Origin: Gordonia gummivorans
Lineage (GTDB): Bacteria; Actinomycetota; Actinomycetes; Mycobacteriales; Mycobacteriaceae
Length of the DNA stretch: 64,000 bases
Assembly (NCBI RefSeq): GCF_022513585.1
Contig: NZ_JAKWBF010000015.1
Location: forward strand, 62,001-126,000
Direction of reading: 5' to 3'
The translations under genes were made by a program, and so were the position numbers. Positions within the stretch are counted from its first letter, which is position 1. Every line of letters starts with the position of its first letter. The notes under the pieces were generated by a model. It was not told the origin of the DNA. It did no database searches and was given only the letters and a program-made list of their open reading frames with translations. Below, piece after piece: positions 33,297 to 43,090 of the stretch.

Positions 33297-35971
33297 CGGG
33301 CGATGAGCTCCCGCACCCGGGCAATGGCGGCGTCGATACCGCCCGGCTCGGTTCCGGAGCCCTGCGCGAGATCGGGCTTACCGCCGCCCCGTCCGCCGAC
33401 CAGGGGCGCCGTCTCCCGCACCAGGTCGCCGGCCTTGATGCCCTTCTCGCGCGCGCCGGCCGTGGTCGCGATCGCGAACGGCACCTTGGCCGCAGCGGCG
33501 TCACCGTCGCCCGTCGCGGAGAACAGTGCGATCACCGCAGCACGATCACCGATCCGACCACGCAGATCCGTCGCGATGGTGCGCAATCCGTTGGCGTCGA
33601 GCCCATCCGGCAGCCGACCGCCCACCAGCAGCGTCGAACCGAGCGTCTCAGCGGTGTCGAGGAGTCCACCCGCCGCCGATCGTGCCGCCTCGGCACGAAC
33701 CTTCTCGAGTTGCTTCTCCGCGTCCCGCAATCGGGTGACGAGTTGTTCGACCCGGCCCGGCACCTCCTCCGACGGCACCTTCAGCGACGACGCGAGGCCG
33801 GCGAGCAGGGCGCGTTCCTTGGACAGGAACCGGAACGAGTCCATGCCGACATAGGCTTCGACGCGGCGCACACCCGAACCGATCGACGACTCGCCGATCA
33901 GGGTCACCGGACCGATCTGCGCGGAGCTCGCGACATGGGTGCCACCACAGAGCTCCATCGAGAACGGACCGCCGATCTCGACCACACGCACCACATCGCC
34001 GTAGTTCTCGCCGAACAGTGCGAGCGCGCCCATCGCCTTGGCCTCGTCGAGGCCGGTCTCGAAGGTGTGCACCGGATGGTTGGCCTCCACTGCGGCGTTG
34101 GAGATCTCCTCGATCTCACGCTTCTGACTCTCGGACAGCGGCGACGCCTGGTGAAAGTCGAAGCGCAGGTAGCCCGGACGATTGAGCGAACCGGCCTGGG
34201 TGGCCCCGGGACCGAGTACTTGACGCAGGGCGGCATGCACCATGTGCGTGCCGGAATGGCCCTGTGTCGCACCGTGCCGCCAGTGCGCGTCGACAGCGGC
34301 GATGACCTCGTCGCCGACGGCGACCTCGCCCTCCTCGACGACCACCTTGTGCAGCCACACCGACTTGCCGAGCTTCTGCACGTCCTTGACGCTCAGCCGT
34401 ACTCCGGAGCCCGTCGTGATGGTGCCGATGTCGGCGATCTGACCACCCGATTCGGCGTAGAGCGGAGTGCGGTCGAGGATGACCGTCAATTCCTGGCCCG
34501 GGGTCGCGACGGGCACCGTGACACCGTCCGAGACGAGGCCGAGAACCTTTGCCTCCGAGATCAATTCGTCGAAGCCGGTGAACTCGGTGGGTCCGCGGTC
34601 GAGGAACTCTCGGTACACGGCCGCGTCGGCGTGGCCGGTCTTGCGGGCGGTCGCGTCGGCCTTCGCGCGCTGCTTCTGCTCGGCCATGAGGTCGGTGAAC
34701 CCGGCCTCGTCCACGTCGAGACCGGCCTCCGACGCCATCTCGAGCGTCAGGTCGATGGGGAATCCATAGGTGTCGTGCAGCGTGAACGCATCGCTGCCGC
34801 TGATCGTGGCCTTCTTGGCGGCCTTGGTGGCCGCCGCCGCGTCGGCGAAGAGTTTGGAGCCGGCCGCGAGAGTCTTGCCGAAGGTGTTCTCCTCACCCAC
34901 CGCGACGTTCACGATGTGGTCACGCTGCGCGGCCAGTTCCGGGTACGACGGCGACATGAGCTCGATTGCCGCGCCGATGAACGCACCCATGGTGGGCTGG
35001 TCTGCCCCCAGAAGTCGGGCCGATCGCACGACGCGACGCAACAACCGCCGGAGAACGTAGCCGCGCCCGTCGTTGCCGGGCAGCACTCCGTCGCCGATGA
35101 GCATCGCCGCGGTCCGCGTGTGGTCGGCGATGACCCGGAACTTCACGTCATCATCGTGCTGTTTGCCGTAGGCGCGACCGGTCACCTCGGCGGCCAGGTC
35201 GATGATCGGTTTGAGCAGATCGGTCTCGTAGACGTTGTCGACGCCTTGCAGCAGGCACGCGACGCGTTCGATACCCATGCCGGTGTCGATGTTCTTCTTC
35301 GGCAGCGGGCCGAGGATCTCGTAGTCCTCCTTGCCGCCGCCTGCCCCGCGCTCGTTCTGCATGAACACGAGATTCCAGATCTCGATGTAGCGATCCTCGT
35401 CGGCCTCGGGACCACCCTCGACACCGTATTCGGGGCCGCGGTCGTAGAAGATCTCCGAACACGGACCGCACGGGCCGGGTACGCCCATCGACCAGTAGTT
35501 GTCCTTCATCCCGCGACGCTGGATCCGCTCGGCGGGCACACCGATCTCGTCACGCCAGATGGCCTCGGCCTCGTCGTCGTCGAGATAGACGGTCGGCCAG
35601 AGCTTCTCGGGGTCGATGCCGTAGCCGCCGTTCTCGACGCTGCCGGTCAGCAGGGTCCAGGCGAAGGTGATCGCCTCTCGTTTGAAGTAGTCACCGAACG
35701 AGAAGTTGCCGGCCATCTGGAAGAAGGTGTTGTGCCGGGTGGTGATGCCGACCTCGTCGATGTCGAGGGTGCGCACACACTTCTGCACGCTGGTGGCGCG
35801 GTCGAACGGCGGTGTCTGCTCGCCGAGGAAGTACGGCTTGAAGGGCACCATTCCGGCGTTCACGAACAGCAGGTTGGGATCGTCGAGCAGCAGCGATGCG
35901 CTCGGCACCTCGGTGTGACCGGCCTTGATGAAGTGATCCAGGAATCGCTTGCGGATGTCATGCGTCTGCAC
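33293..35971 (-). CDS. alaS: Alanyl-tRNA synthetase
   Basis: Charges tRNA-Ala and edits mischarged Ser and Gly. The 892-residue enzyme has the class II catalytic core ([19 protein letters not shown]; motif 2 region [30 protein letters not shown]), the tRNA-recognition domain, and the editing domain with zinc-binding HSGTHMVHA and [13 protein letters not shown]. The C-Ala domain follows, ending [21 protein letters not shown] at 35971 has GAGGAAG eight bases upstream. It is divergent from the secreted-protein gene at 36255. Confidence 0.97.
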   Translation of the reverse strand: MQTHDIRKRFLDHFIKAGHTEVPSASLLLDDPNLLFVNAGMVPFKPYFLGEQTPPFDRATSVQKCVRTLDIDEVGITTRHNTFFQMAGNFSFGDYFKREAITFAWTLLTGSVENGGYGIDPEKLWPTVYLDDDEAEAIWRDEIGVPAERIQRRGMKDNYWSMGVPGPCGPCSEIFYDRGPEYGVEGGPEADEDRYIEIWNLVFMQNERGAGGGKEDYEILGPLPKKNIDTGMGIERVACLLQGVDNVYETDLLKPIIDLAAEVTGRAYGKQHDDDVKFRVIADHTRTAAMLIGDGVLPGNDGRGYVLRRLLRRVVRSARLLGADQPTMGAFIGAAIELMSPSYPELAAQRDHIVNVAVGEENTFGKTLAAGSKLFADAAAATKAAKKATISGSDAFTLHDTYGFPIDLTLEMASEAGLDVDEAGFTDLMAEQKQRAKADATARKTGHADAAVYREFLDRGPTEFTGFDELISEAKVLGLVSDGVTVPVATPGQELTVILDRTPLYAESGGQIADIGTITTGSGVRLSVKDVQKLGKSVWLHKVVVEEGEVAVGDEVIAAVDAHWRHGATQGHSGTHMVHAALRQVLGPGATQAGSLNRPGYLRFDFHQASPLSESQKREIEEISNAAVEANHPVHTFETGLDEAKAMGALALFGENYGDVVRVVEIGGPFSMELCGGTHVASSAQIGPVTLIGESSIGSGVRRVEAYVGMDSFRFLSKERALLAGLASSLKVPSEEVPGRVEQLVTRLRDAEKQLEKVRAEAARSAAGGLLDTAETLGSTLLVGGRLPDGLDANGLRTIATDLRGRIGDRAAVIALFSATGDGDAAAAKVPFAIATTAGAREKGIKAGDLVRETAPLVGGRGGGKPDLAQGSGTEPGGIDAAIARVRELIAR

Positions 35972-36209
35972 TGGGTTGTCTTCCTCGATCGGTGTGGTGC
36001 GTGTGGTCTCGTCGTCGGCTCGCCGGCTCGTTCACCAGCTTGAACACTTGATGTCGAACATGCATGCGGGCCGGGAACTGCGACTCACCAGAGTACCGCC
36101 ACGCCGTCGATCCACCCACGACGCACCCGGCGTCGGCGCGGTCGACGTGGGCGTGACCGCCAACTTCGCGGCAAATCCCGTAAACGCTCGGCGAGGTACA
36201 GCGATACGG

Positions 36210-36222
36210 TTAGCAGAGCTAA
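36210..36222. promoter_or_regulatory. TTAGC inverted repeat upstream of the secreted-protein gene
   Basis: TTAGC-AGA-GCTAA, a perfect 5-bp inverted repeat with 3-base spacer, 32 bases before the ATG at 36255. The following TAATAA overlaps it and could be the -10 box. The shape suits a dimeric repressor. Confidence 0.4.
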
Positions 36223-36254
36223 TAAGTCTCGTAGGCCGCAACGATAGGACTGCC

Positions 36255-36746
36255 ATGACCCAGCGCAAACGACTTCTCACGTCCGTTCTCGCCGTTCTGT
36301 TCACCGTGACCGTCTCCGCACTCGGAGTCGGCGCCGCCACCGCCAAGACCTATTCGATGCCAAGCCCGCGCACGCTCTGGCAATACTCCACCAACCGCTG
36401 CAACGCACTGAGCCCCAACATCGTCGACAACACCTACTCCGGTGGCATCTCCACCACGCAGAACCTGCGTAATCGTGGAGTGATCGACATCTCCGTGACC
36501 GCCAGCCAGAGCTTCTGGGGGTACAACAACCGAGTCGCCCTGCGCTGGGACAACCTGAACACGCACCGGTCGGGCGTCCTGCGGACGTCCATGCGCACCA
36601 CCGGGGCGTCCGGTGGTTCGATCCACGACTTCCGAAACGTACGCACCGGCGCCGGCAAGGTGCGTATCGCACTGGCGCCCGTGAACCAGGGCGCGTTCCT
36701 GACGCTGTCCGGCGGCAACTGCTCGGACGTCTTCATCGTGAGGTAA
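36255..36746 (+). CDS. Small secreted protein of unknown family
   Basis: I do not recognise this 163-residue protein. It starts MTQRKRLLTSVLAVLFTVTV, a basic n-region and hydrophobic core ending in ALGVGAATA, a plausible signal-peptidase I site near residue 30. The mature part is about 130 residues with two cysteines (RCNALSP and GGNCSDVF) that may form a disulfide. It is rich in Thr, Ser, Asn and aromatic residues (LWQYSTNRC, QSFWGYNNRVALRWDNL), looks like a beta-rich exported domain, and ends at SDVFIVR. It is divergent from alaS and convergent with rarA, 12 bases away. A TTAGC inverted repeat precedes it. Confidence 0.75.
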   Translation: MTQRKRLLTSVLAVLFTVTVSALGVGAATAKTYSMPSPRTLWQYSTNRCNALSPNIVDNTYSGGISTTQNLRNRGVIDISVTASQSFWGYNNRVALRWDNLNTHRSGVLRTSMRTTGASGGSIHDFRNVRTGAGKVRIALAPVNQGAFLTLSGGNCSDVFIVR

Positions 36747-36758
36747 CCGACCGGAGGC

Positions 36759-38132
36759 TCAGCGCCGCTTCGAGACACGCCGGATGATCGAGCGCAACTT
36801 CACCAACCGCGGACCGAGTTCACGCTCGAACCCGTGATCGGTTGGCCGGTAGTAGTCGATGCCGACGAGATCGTCGGGCGGATATTGCTGTGCCAGCACC
36901 CCATCGGGATCGTCGTGCGGATACCGATACCCGACCCCGCTGCCCATCTTGGTGGCGCCCGGGTAATGACTGTCGCGCAGGTGCGCAGGGACCGCGCCCG
37001 CCTTGCCGGCCTCGACGTCGGCAAGCGCGGCACCGATCGCGGACACGACCGCACCGGATTTGGGGGCCGTCGCGAGGTGAATGGTCGCCTGGGACAGCGC
37101 CAGTTTCGCCTCCGGCATCCCGACCAGCGCAACCACCTGGGCGGCCGCGACCGCGGTCTGCAGCGCGGTCGGATCGGCCATCCCGATGTCCTCGCTGGCG
37201 TGGATCATGAGCCGACGCGCGATGAATCTCGGGTCTTCGCCGGCCGCGATCATCCGGGCCAGGTAGTGCAGCGCCGCGTCGACATCCGATCCGCGAATCG
37301 ACTTGATGAACGCACTCGTGACGTCGTAGTGCTGATCGCCGTCGCGGTCGTAGCGCACCGCGGCGCGGTCGATCGCGGCCTCGACGTCGGGCAGGTCGAT
37401 GACGGCGGTTGCATCGCCCTCGGTCGACAGTTCGGCACCGTCCGCGCTCGCCTCGAGCGCCGTGAGCGCACGACGCGCGTCGCCCCCGGACACCGCGACC
37501 AGATGGTCATAGGCCGCGTCGGTCAGCTCGAATCGGCCGTCGAGCCCGCGCGCATCGGCGACAGCTCGCGCCAGGACCTCACGGACGTCGTCATCGGAGA
37601 GCGACCGCAGTTGCAGCACCAGCGACCGGGAAAGTAGCGGCGCGACGACCGAGAACGACGGGTTCTCCGTGGTCGCGGCCACGAGGAGCACGATCCGGTT
37701 CTCCACGGCGTCGAGCAGTGCGTCCTGCTGTGTCTTGGAGAACCGATGGACCTCGTCGATGAACAGCACCGTCTGCTGACCGTCGATCAGCCGCCGACGC
37801 GCGATGTCGATCACGCCGCGCACCTCTTTGACACCGGCGGACAGCGCCGACAACGCCTCGAAACGCCCTCCCGTCGCACGCGAGATCAGCGAGGCCATGG
37901 TGGTCTTACCGGTGCCGGGTGGTCCATACAACAGGACCGACGCCGCACCGGAACCGCTGATCAGACGCCGCAGCGGCGACCCGGGGCCCAGAAGGTGCTG
38001 CTGCCCGACGATCTCGTCCAGCGATTGCGGCCGCATCCGCACCGCCAGCGGGGCCGACGGTGAAACGACTCCTGGTTGCGCCGTCGCGCTGCCGTCCGCG
38101 GCGTCACCGGGCGGATCGAACAGTCCGTCCAT
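36759..38132 (-). CDS. rarA: Replication-associated recombination protein A (RarA/MgsA AAA+ ATPase)
   Basis: A clamp-loader-like ATPase that acts at stalled forks. The 457-residue protein has an N-terminal lead, then [20 protein letters not shown], Walker [15 protein letters not shown], Walker [17 protein letters not shown], sensor 1 [11 protein letters not shown] and the C-terminal tetramerisation domain with [20 protein letters not shown] and [12 protein letters not shown]. Its stop faces the secreted-protein gene. The phosphotransferase gene ends 11 bases upstream of its ATG. Confidence 0.96.
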   Translation of the reverse strand: MDGLFDPPGDAADGSATAQPGVVSPSAPLAVRMRPQSLDEIVGQQHLLGPGSPLRRLISGSGAASVLLYGPPGTGKTTMASLISRATGGRFEALSALSAGVKEVRGVIDIARRRLIDGQQTVLFIDEVHRFSKTQQDALLDAVENRIVLLVAATTENPSFSVVAPLLSRSLVLQLRSLSDDDVREVLARAVADARGLDGRFELTDAAYDHLVAVSGGDARRALTALEASADGAELSTEGDATAVIDLPDVEAAIDRAAVRYDRDGDQHYDVTSAFIKSIRGSDVDAALHYLARMIAAGEDPRFIARRLMIHASEDIGMADPTALQTAVAAAQVVALVGMPEAKLALSQATIHLATAPKSGAVVSAIGAALADVEAGKAGAVPAHLRDSHYPGATKMGSGVGYRYPHDDPDGVLAQQYPPDDLVGIDYYRPTDHGFERELGPRLVKLRSIIRRVSKRR

Positions 38133-38143
38133 GGCGGGTCCCG

Positions 38144-39283
38144 TCAGGACAGCCAGGTGCGCTGCAACGCAGACCCCACCGCCACGGAGAACGCCGCGAT
38201 GGCCTCATCGCCGCCGCGTCCCGCTGCCGCGGCGAGGTCGGTCCATCGCGCGACGATGACGCGCGGGTCGTTGGTGTGCAGGGCCCAGTCGTGGGCGTAG
38301 CCGGGATCGGAGATCGACACCTCACCGGGCAGCATCCACACCGTGGACAGCCAGACCCAGAGCAGCCGGGCGATCAGCACCTTGTGCTGCATCTCGCGTT
38401 CGTGGCCCAGCGCAGGCCAGATGCCCATGACCTCCGACCGCCACGCGTCCACCATCGACACCTCGAGATCGGTGGCCCGGGCGACGCCGCTGGGCCCGAG
38501 CTGGGCGGTGAAGGTGACCAGTGCGTACGCGATGTCGAGCGTCGAGTCGCGGAAGCCACCCCACTCGTAGTCCATGAACTGCACGCCATCCTCGTTGAGC
38601 AGGATGTTCTCCGGACCGACATCCGACGGGCTGAAGGCACGGTGGTCGCCCTCGTCGAACAGGTCAGACGCACTGCGCAACGCTGCGACGACCGGGTCGG
38701 GCAAGTCGACGTCGATCAGCGCGGTGTCGCGGCCGACCTCGGACACGGCACGACGTGCGGTGTCTCGGACGATGTCGTGCTTGTCGGCGCCGGACGGTCC
38801 GCGACGCAGCAGGGCCAAGAAGTCGCCCTCACCGCCGACCGTCGCCGCGTGCATGCGGCCCAGCGCCTGACCCCACGCGCTCACCGCGCGAGACGTCTCG
38901 ACCGGATCGACGCCCGAGAGCAGGCTCGTCATCGACTTGCCATGGCCCAGATCGGACAGCACCATCAGCCGGATGTCGGAATCGGAGGCGATGAGTTGCG
39001 GGCCCGGGCGGGATTCGTTGGGCAGCGCGGTGGCGTACTTGTAGGACGCGATCTCCCGGTGGAAGGCGTGCGGATCCTCGTGTTCGGGGAGCGCCTTGAT
39101 GACCAGGGAACGGTCGAGGGAAAGCGGGTTCTGGGCCACTCGAACCCGAACCACCGTGGTTCGCCCGCTGCCGCCGAGATCCTCGGGATCGTCGAGTACA
39201 ACCGCTGATCCGGCGCGATGTGACAGCAGCGCCTCTGCCGCCCGCACCACGCTCATGATGCGGCTTTCTGTTAGGACCGTCAT
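38144..39283 (-). CDS. Aminoglycoside-phosphotransferase-fold protein with altered catalytic motif
   Basis: A 379-residue protein of the APH/choline-kinase fold. An N-lobe with TTVVRVRV and [20 protein letters not shown] (Lys and Glu of the nucleotide site) leads to a C-lobe whose catalytic loop reads [13 protein letters not shown]. The usual His of HxDxxxxN is missing although the Asp and Asn are kept. The metal-binding motif reads FMDYEWGGF. Substrate unknown; a small-molecule or maltose-like kinase role cannot be distinguished. ATG at 39283 has GGAAGG upstream, and TAGGTT 14 bases before the ATG may be its -10. It is upstream of and close to rarA. Confidence 0.75.
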   Translation of the reverse strand: MTVLTESRIMSVVRAAEALLSHRAGSAVVLDDPEDLGGSGRTTVVRVRVAQNPLSLDRSLVIKALPEHEDPHAFHREIASYKYATALPNESRPGPQLIASDSDIRLMVLSDLGHGKSMTSLLSGVDPVETSRAVSAWGQALGRMHAATVGGEGDFLALLRRGPSGADKHDIVRDTARRAVSEVGRDTALIDVDLPDPVVAALRSASDLFDEGDHRAFSPSDVGPENILLNEDGVQFMDYEWGGFRDSTLDIAYALVTFTAQLGPSGVARATDLEVSMVDAWRSEVMGIWPALGHEREMQHKVLIARLLWVWLSTVWMLPGEVSISDPGYAHDWALHTNDPRVIVARWTDLAAAAGRGGDEAIAAFSVAVGSALQRTWLS

Positions 39284-39434
39284 GTCGCCTTCCAACCTAC
39301 CCAATCGGTCCGACGGACGTCACGACTGTTGTCCCAACTGCAATATGGTTGCCGGTGGTAAAGCCCGGTCGGCACCGGAACCGCAACGCGCACAAAGCCG
39401 GTCATGTCCGTCGAACGATCGACAACCGCGCTGA

Positions 39435-40352
39435 TCACCGGCTCTCGCCGAGTTCGACCACCCCTGCAGGGTCGTCCTGCGAAAGGGGGCTGACGTCGAC
39501 GGAGACGTCGATTCGACTCTTCTTGGACTCGGTGTAGATGACACCGCGCAAGGGCGGCACATCGTCGTAGTCACGTCCCCACGCGAGGGTCACGTGTCGT
39601 TCGTCGACCAGCTTGTCGTTGGTCGGGTCGAAGGCGATCCAGCGATCGCCGGGCAGCCACACGGCAGCCCACGCGTGACTCGCGTCGGCACCGAAGATGC
39701 GTTCGCGTCCCGGCGGCGGATCGGTGGCCAGGTAACCCGACTCGTACCGCGCGGCGAGGCCCACCGATCGCAGACAGGCGATGGCCACGCGAGCGAAGTC
39801 CTGACAGACGCCCTCGCGCCGTGCCATCACCGTGTCGACCTTGGTGCTGATGGCGGTAGAACCGGACCGGTAGGTGAAGTCGGTGAAGATACGGGTGGTG
39901 AGGTCGGTGATCGCCTCGATCAGCGGACGCCCCGGGGTGAACACCGATGCCGCGTAGGCGACCACGGCCGGGCTGATCTCCGGCGGGTCCAGATCCAGGA
40001 CGAACTCGGCCGCGAGACCTCGCTCGGGACGCGCGGCCTCCCAAGGTCCTCGGGCGGCGTCGGACAGCAGCAGCTGCGGATCCACCGGGTCCACGTCGAC
40101 CAGTGATTCCGCGGTCACCTCCAACGCTCGATGCGGCGATCGGACGTGGAAGTAGGTGTCGTTGTTGCCGTACACGTCGACGCCGGTCGAGCGGTCGTCG
40201 GGCTCCGGATCGATCTTCACGCTGCTGGTGTGCACACGCTGATGCGGCAGCTCGCGCGGCGTCAGATAGCAGCGCCCGTACGACGAGGACACCTCGTCGT
40301 CGTAGGTGTAGCAGGTTCGGTGCAGTACGCGGTAGCGGCGGGGCGCGGTCAC
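39435..40352 (-). CDS. Transglutaminase-like cysteine peptidase of the ATP-grasp/alpha-E cluster
   Basis: A 305-residue protein: an N-terminal beta domain (YRVLHRTCYTYDDEVSSSYG ... RCYLTPREL) followed by a transglutaminase/papain-like core. The catalytic triad is visible as Cys in ARREGVCQDFARVAIACL, His in ADASHAWAAVWLPGDRW and Asp in AFDPTNDKLV. Such proteins are predicted peptidases or amidases, not necessarily cross-linkers. GTG at 40352 overlaps the stop of the ATP-grasp gene (GTGA), so it is the last gene of a three-gene coupled unit. Homologues keep the same partners in mycobacteria. Confidence 0.88.
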   Translation of the reverse strand: MTAPRRYRVLHRTCYTYDDEVSSSYGRCYLTPRELPHQRVHTSSVKIDPEPDDRSTGVDVYGNNDTYFHVRSPHRALEVTAESLVDVDPVDPQLLLSDAARGPWEAARPERGLAAEFVLDLDPPEISPAVVAYAASVFTPGRPLIEAITDLTTRIFTDFTYRSGSTAISTKVDTVMARREGVCQDFARVAIACLRSVGLAARYESGYLATDPPPGRERIFGADASHAWAAVWLPGDRWIAFDPTNDKLVDERHVTLAWGRDYDDVPPLRGVIYTESKKSRIDVSVDVSPLSQDDPAGVVELGESR

Positions 40353-43090
40353 GATTCCCCACCACCCCAGATCGGCTGCGCCTGGCGAGGCGGCGCGAAG
40401 CGCGTCCGCGTCAGCAACTCGGACAGCTCCTTGGCACCGTCGCGCAGTGTCGTCATGAGCTCGACGAGATCGCCACGACGCCGCGCGGTGTCGACGTGCA
40501 CCAGGTCGGCCGGGTCGCTGCGGCGCAATCCGGCGATCATCTCCTCCACCGACCGCTCACAGCCCGCCGAACGCAGGGTTTCGGGCACACCGGCCAGATC
40601 GCGTCGAATCCGGTCGAGCTGGTAGATCATCGACCGGGGGTTGGTCTCGTCGAACAGCAACAACTCGGCCACCGACGCCAACTGATACATACCGCGATTA
40701 CGTCGCCGGTAGATCACCGACGACTCGCTCGCGGTGAGATACGACTCGAGCAGTGCCTGTTCGATGTCGATGTCGCGGGCCTGTCCGAACATTGCGACGG
40801 TCAGATCGGCGAGGGTGATGACACGCTCGATGCGCCGGCCGACGTCCATGAACATCCAGCCGGCGTCGTGCACCATCGACTCCGACTGCAGACCCGACAG
40901 CGCCAGCACGCCGTGCAGGATCTCCTCGTGGGTGCGGGCGAGGTCCGGGCCGAGATCGAGTGCGGCGTCGCCGAGAATGCCGCCCGGGGCGGTCGGCTCC
41001 GAGCGGGCACGCGTGACCTGACGCGTCAACGCCTCGACCGCCCGCTCCACCGGTGTGAGCACCATCCACGTGCTCGTCGACATCTGGTCGCGGACGGCGC
41101 GCACGGTCCCGACCAGCCGGTCCACCGAGTGGGCGACGGTGCCCGGGATCGCCCGGGCGATGGTGAGATCGGCGATCTTCACGATCGCCTCGTTGACCTG
41201 CTCCGGCGATGGCGGAGTGTCGGTCCCGGAGCTCAACAGATCCGCGGTTGCCAGGTAGCCGGCAGTGCCGGTCACCGTCGCGACCGCGTGCAGCAGCAGT
41301 GGTACGGCGGCGGTTCCGGTCATCCACGGGCGGTACTGGAAGTCCTGATAGCGCTCGCGCGACACCTTGGCCATCCGCGTGACCAGTTCGGTGCGTTCCC
41401 CGTACCGGCCGAACCAGAACAGGTCGGCGAGAACCCGCGGGCTCGCGGCGGCGGCCACATCGGAGTAGCCGATGGCTGCCGGACGGTTGGTGCGGATGAC
41501 CGCCATTTCCTCGGCCGGTTCGGTCCGCGACTCCGGTCGGCGCGACACGTGCCCACCGACCTCGGCGCTGGTCACCCAGACGTCCTTGGCGGCGACCGCT
41601 TGATGAGCGGCACCCGCCACACCGTCGGCAAGTACCGAACCGAGCCCGCCGGGCAGCACCGCATAGCTCGGACCCTGGGCGACGCTGAAGACGCGCAGCG
41701 AGACCGGCGCAGCCCGGACCGGGGACCCCGGAGGGCCGGGCAGGATTCCGGGCGTCATGGTCGGTGCCACCGAGTACTGCTCGAGCGCTCGGCCGACCCA
41801 CTGCCAGGACTCGACGTCCAGGCGGGCGGCGAGGTCCTCCCGGGTGGCGTTGTCGGCATAGGCCCCGATGTGTTCTTCGCCGGTCCGGATGTTGGTGAGC
41901 ACCAGGCCACCGAGATCGGCGAGCATCTTCGATCGTTCTCGGTCGTCGCCGGCCCAGTACGTGGTCACCGAGCCGAGCGCGAGTTCCTCGTCGATCAGTG
42001 CCGGCGCAATCCGCTCGAGCACGGTGTGCAACGCCGGATTCTCGAGCACACCACTGCCGAGCGTGTTGAGGACGGTCACATTTCCGCGGGAGATCGCCTC
42101 CACCAGACCGGTGACCCCCAGCCGGGAGTCGGTGCGCAGATCGAGCGGATCGGCGAACGCAGCGTCGAGGCGTCGGAGCAGGACGTCGACCCTCTTGTAG
42201 CGACCCATCGACCGCATGTACACGGCGCCGTCCCGGACGGTCAGGTCGGCGCCCTCCACCAGAGGGAAACCCAGCACGGAGGCGAGGTAGGCCTGATCGA
42301 AGGCCGTCTCGGACATGCTGCCCGGGCTCAGCACCGCCACGGTCGGGTCGTCCACCCCCGGCGGCGCGTAGTCGAACAGCGCCAACCGCAGGGTGCCCGC
42401 GAACGTCGTCATCGGGCGGGGCGCACACGACTGGAACAGCTGCGGATAGGTGCGCGACACCAGCCGGCGGTCGACGATGGCAAAGCCGATGCCCGACGGC
42501 GCCTGGGTGCGGTCGCCGTACACCACGAACCGGCCGTCGGAGGTGCGGGCGATGTCGGCAGCATGCATGAACAAGGCGTGCGGACCGGACACCTCGAGTC
42601 GGGCGGCCTTCCGGATGTACCCCGGATGACCGAAGACGATCTCCGGGGGGATCAGTCCGGTGCTGATCGTGCGCTGGTCACGGTAGAGATCACGCAGCAG
42701 CAGGTCGAGAAGCATCGACCGCTGCGTGAGGGCCTTCTCCAACTCGGCCCACTCGACACCGTCGATGATCAGCGGGACGGCGTCGACCTGCCAGTCGCGG
42801 GTGACCGTCTGCCGGCCGTCGAAATCGTTGTAGACGACACCGTCGTCGCTGACCGCGGTCGCCAGACGCGCCGCGGCAACCTGGAGTCGGGAATCTCCGC
42901 GCAGCCGATAGCCGGATGCCAGTTCTTCCCACGCGGGTCGCACACCGCCGGTCGGGTCCAGCATCTCGTCGTAGTGCCGGCCGCTCGTGCCCGATGCCGG
43001 CGCGCCGAACTGTTCGACGTCGAACAGGGTGCCGCCATCGGTGCGATACCGATCGAACACCCCGGGCGTCTCGCCCGACGAAACAGTCAC
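40349..43090 (-). CDS. Circularly permuted ATP-grasp protein fused to an alpha-E domain
   Basis: A 913-residue fusion. The N-terminal ~480 residues form the circularly permuted ATP-grasp module (RPAWEELASGYRLRGDSRL; DWQVDAVPLIIDGVEWAELE; QRSMLLDLLLRDLYRDQRTI; GLIPPEIVFGHPGYIR; KRVDVLLRRLDAAFADPLDL; TVLNTLGSGVLENPAL). The C-terminal ~310 residues are the helical alpha-E (DUF403) domain (NRGMYQLASVAELLLFDETN; DVGRRIERVITLADL). Comparative genomics predicts ATP-grasp COOH-amine ligase activity in making or modifying peptides; the substrate is unknown. GTG at 43090 and its stop both overlap neighbours by 4 bases. Confidence 0.88.
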   Translation of the reverse strand: MTVSSGETPGVFDRYRTDGGTLFDVEQFGAPASGTSGRHYDEMLDPTGGVRPAWEELASGYRLRGDSRLQVAAARLATAVSDDGVVYNDFDGRQTVTRDWQVDAVPLIIDGVEWAELEKALTQRSMLLDLLLRDLYRDQRTISTGLIPPEIVFGHPGYIRKAARLEVSGPHALFMHAADIARTSDGRFVVYGDRTQAPSGIGFAIVDRRLVSRTYPQLFQSCAPRPMTTFAGTLRLALFDYAPPGVDDPTVAVLSPGSMSETAFDQAYLASVLGFPLVEGADLTVRDGAVYMRSMGRYKRVDVLLRRLDAAFADPLDLRTDSRLGVTGLVEAISRGNVTVLNTLGSGVLENPALHTVLERIAPALIDEELALGSVTTYWAGDDRERSKMLADLGGLVLTNIRTGEEHIGAYADNATREDLAARLDVESWQWVGRALEQYSVAPTMTPGILPGPPGSPVRAAPVSLRVFSVAQGPSYAVLPGGLGSVLADGVAGAAHQAVAAKDVWVTSAEVGGHVSRRPESRTEPAEEMAVIRTNRPAAIGYSDVAAAASPRVLADLFWFGRYGERTELVTRMAKVSRERYQDFQYRPWMTGTAAVPLLLHAVATVTGTAGYLATADLLSSGTDTPPSPEQVNEAIVKIADLTIARAIPGTVAHSVDRLVGTVRAVRDQMSTSTWMVLTPVERAVEALTRQVTRARSEPTAPGGILGDAALDLGPDLARTHEEILHGVLALSGLQSESMVHDAGWMFMDVGRRIERVITLADLTVAMFGQARDIDIEQALLESYLTASESSVIYRRRNRGMYQLASVAELLLFDETNPRSMIYQLDRIRRDLAGVPETLRSAGCERSVEEMIAGLRRSDPADLVHVDTARRRGDLVELMTTLRDGAKELSELLTRTRFAPPRQAQPIWGGGES

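Noticed and set aside
33056..36043. A 995-codon open frame on the plus strand
   Set aside because: Antisense to alaS and ruvX, which have clear catalytic motifs and overlapping start/stop codons.
35972..36254. A T-box or other leader element before alaS
   Set aside because: No T-box sequence and no specifier/antiterminator pairing seen; actinobacterial T-boxes are known mainly before ileS.
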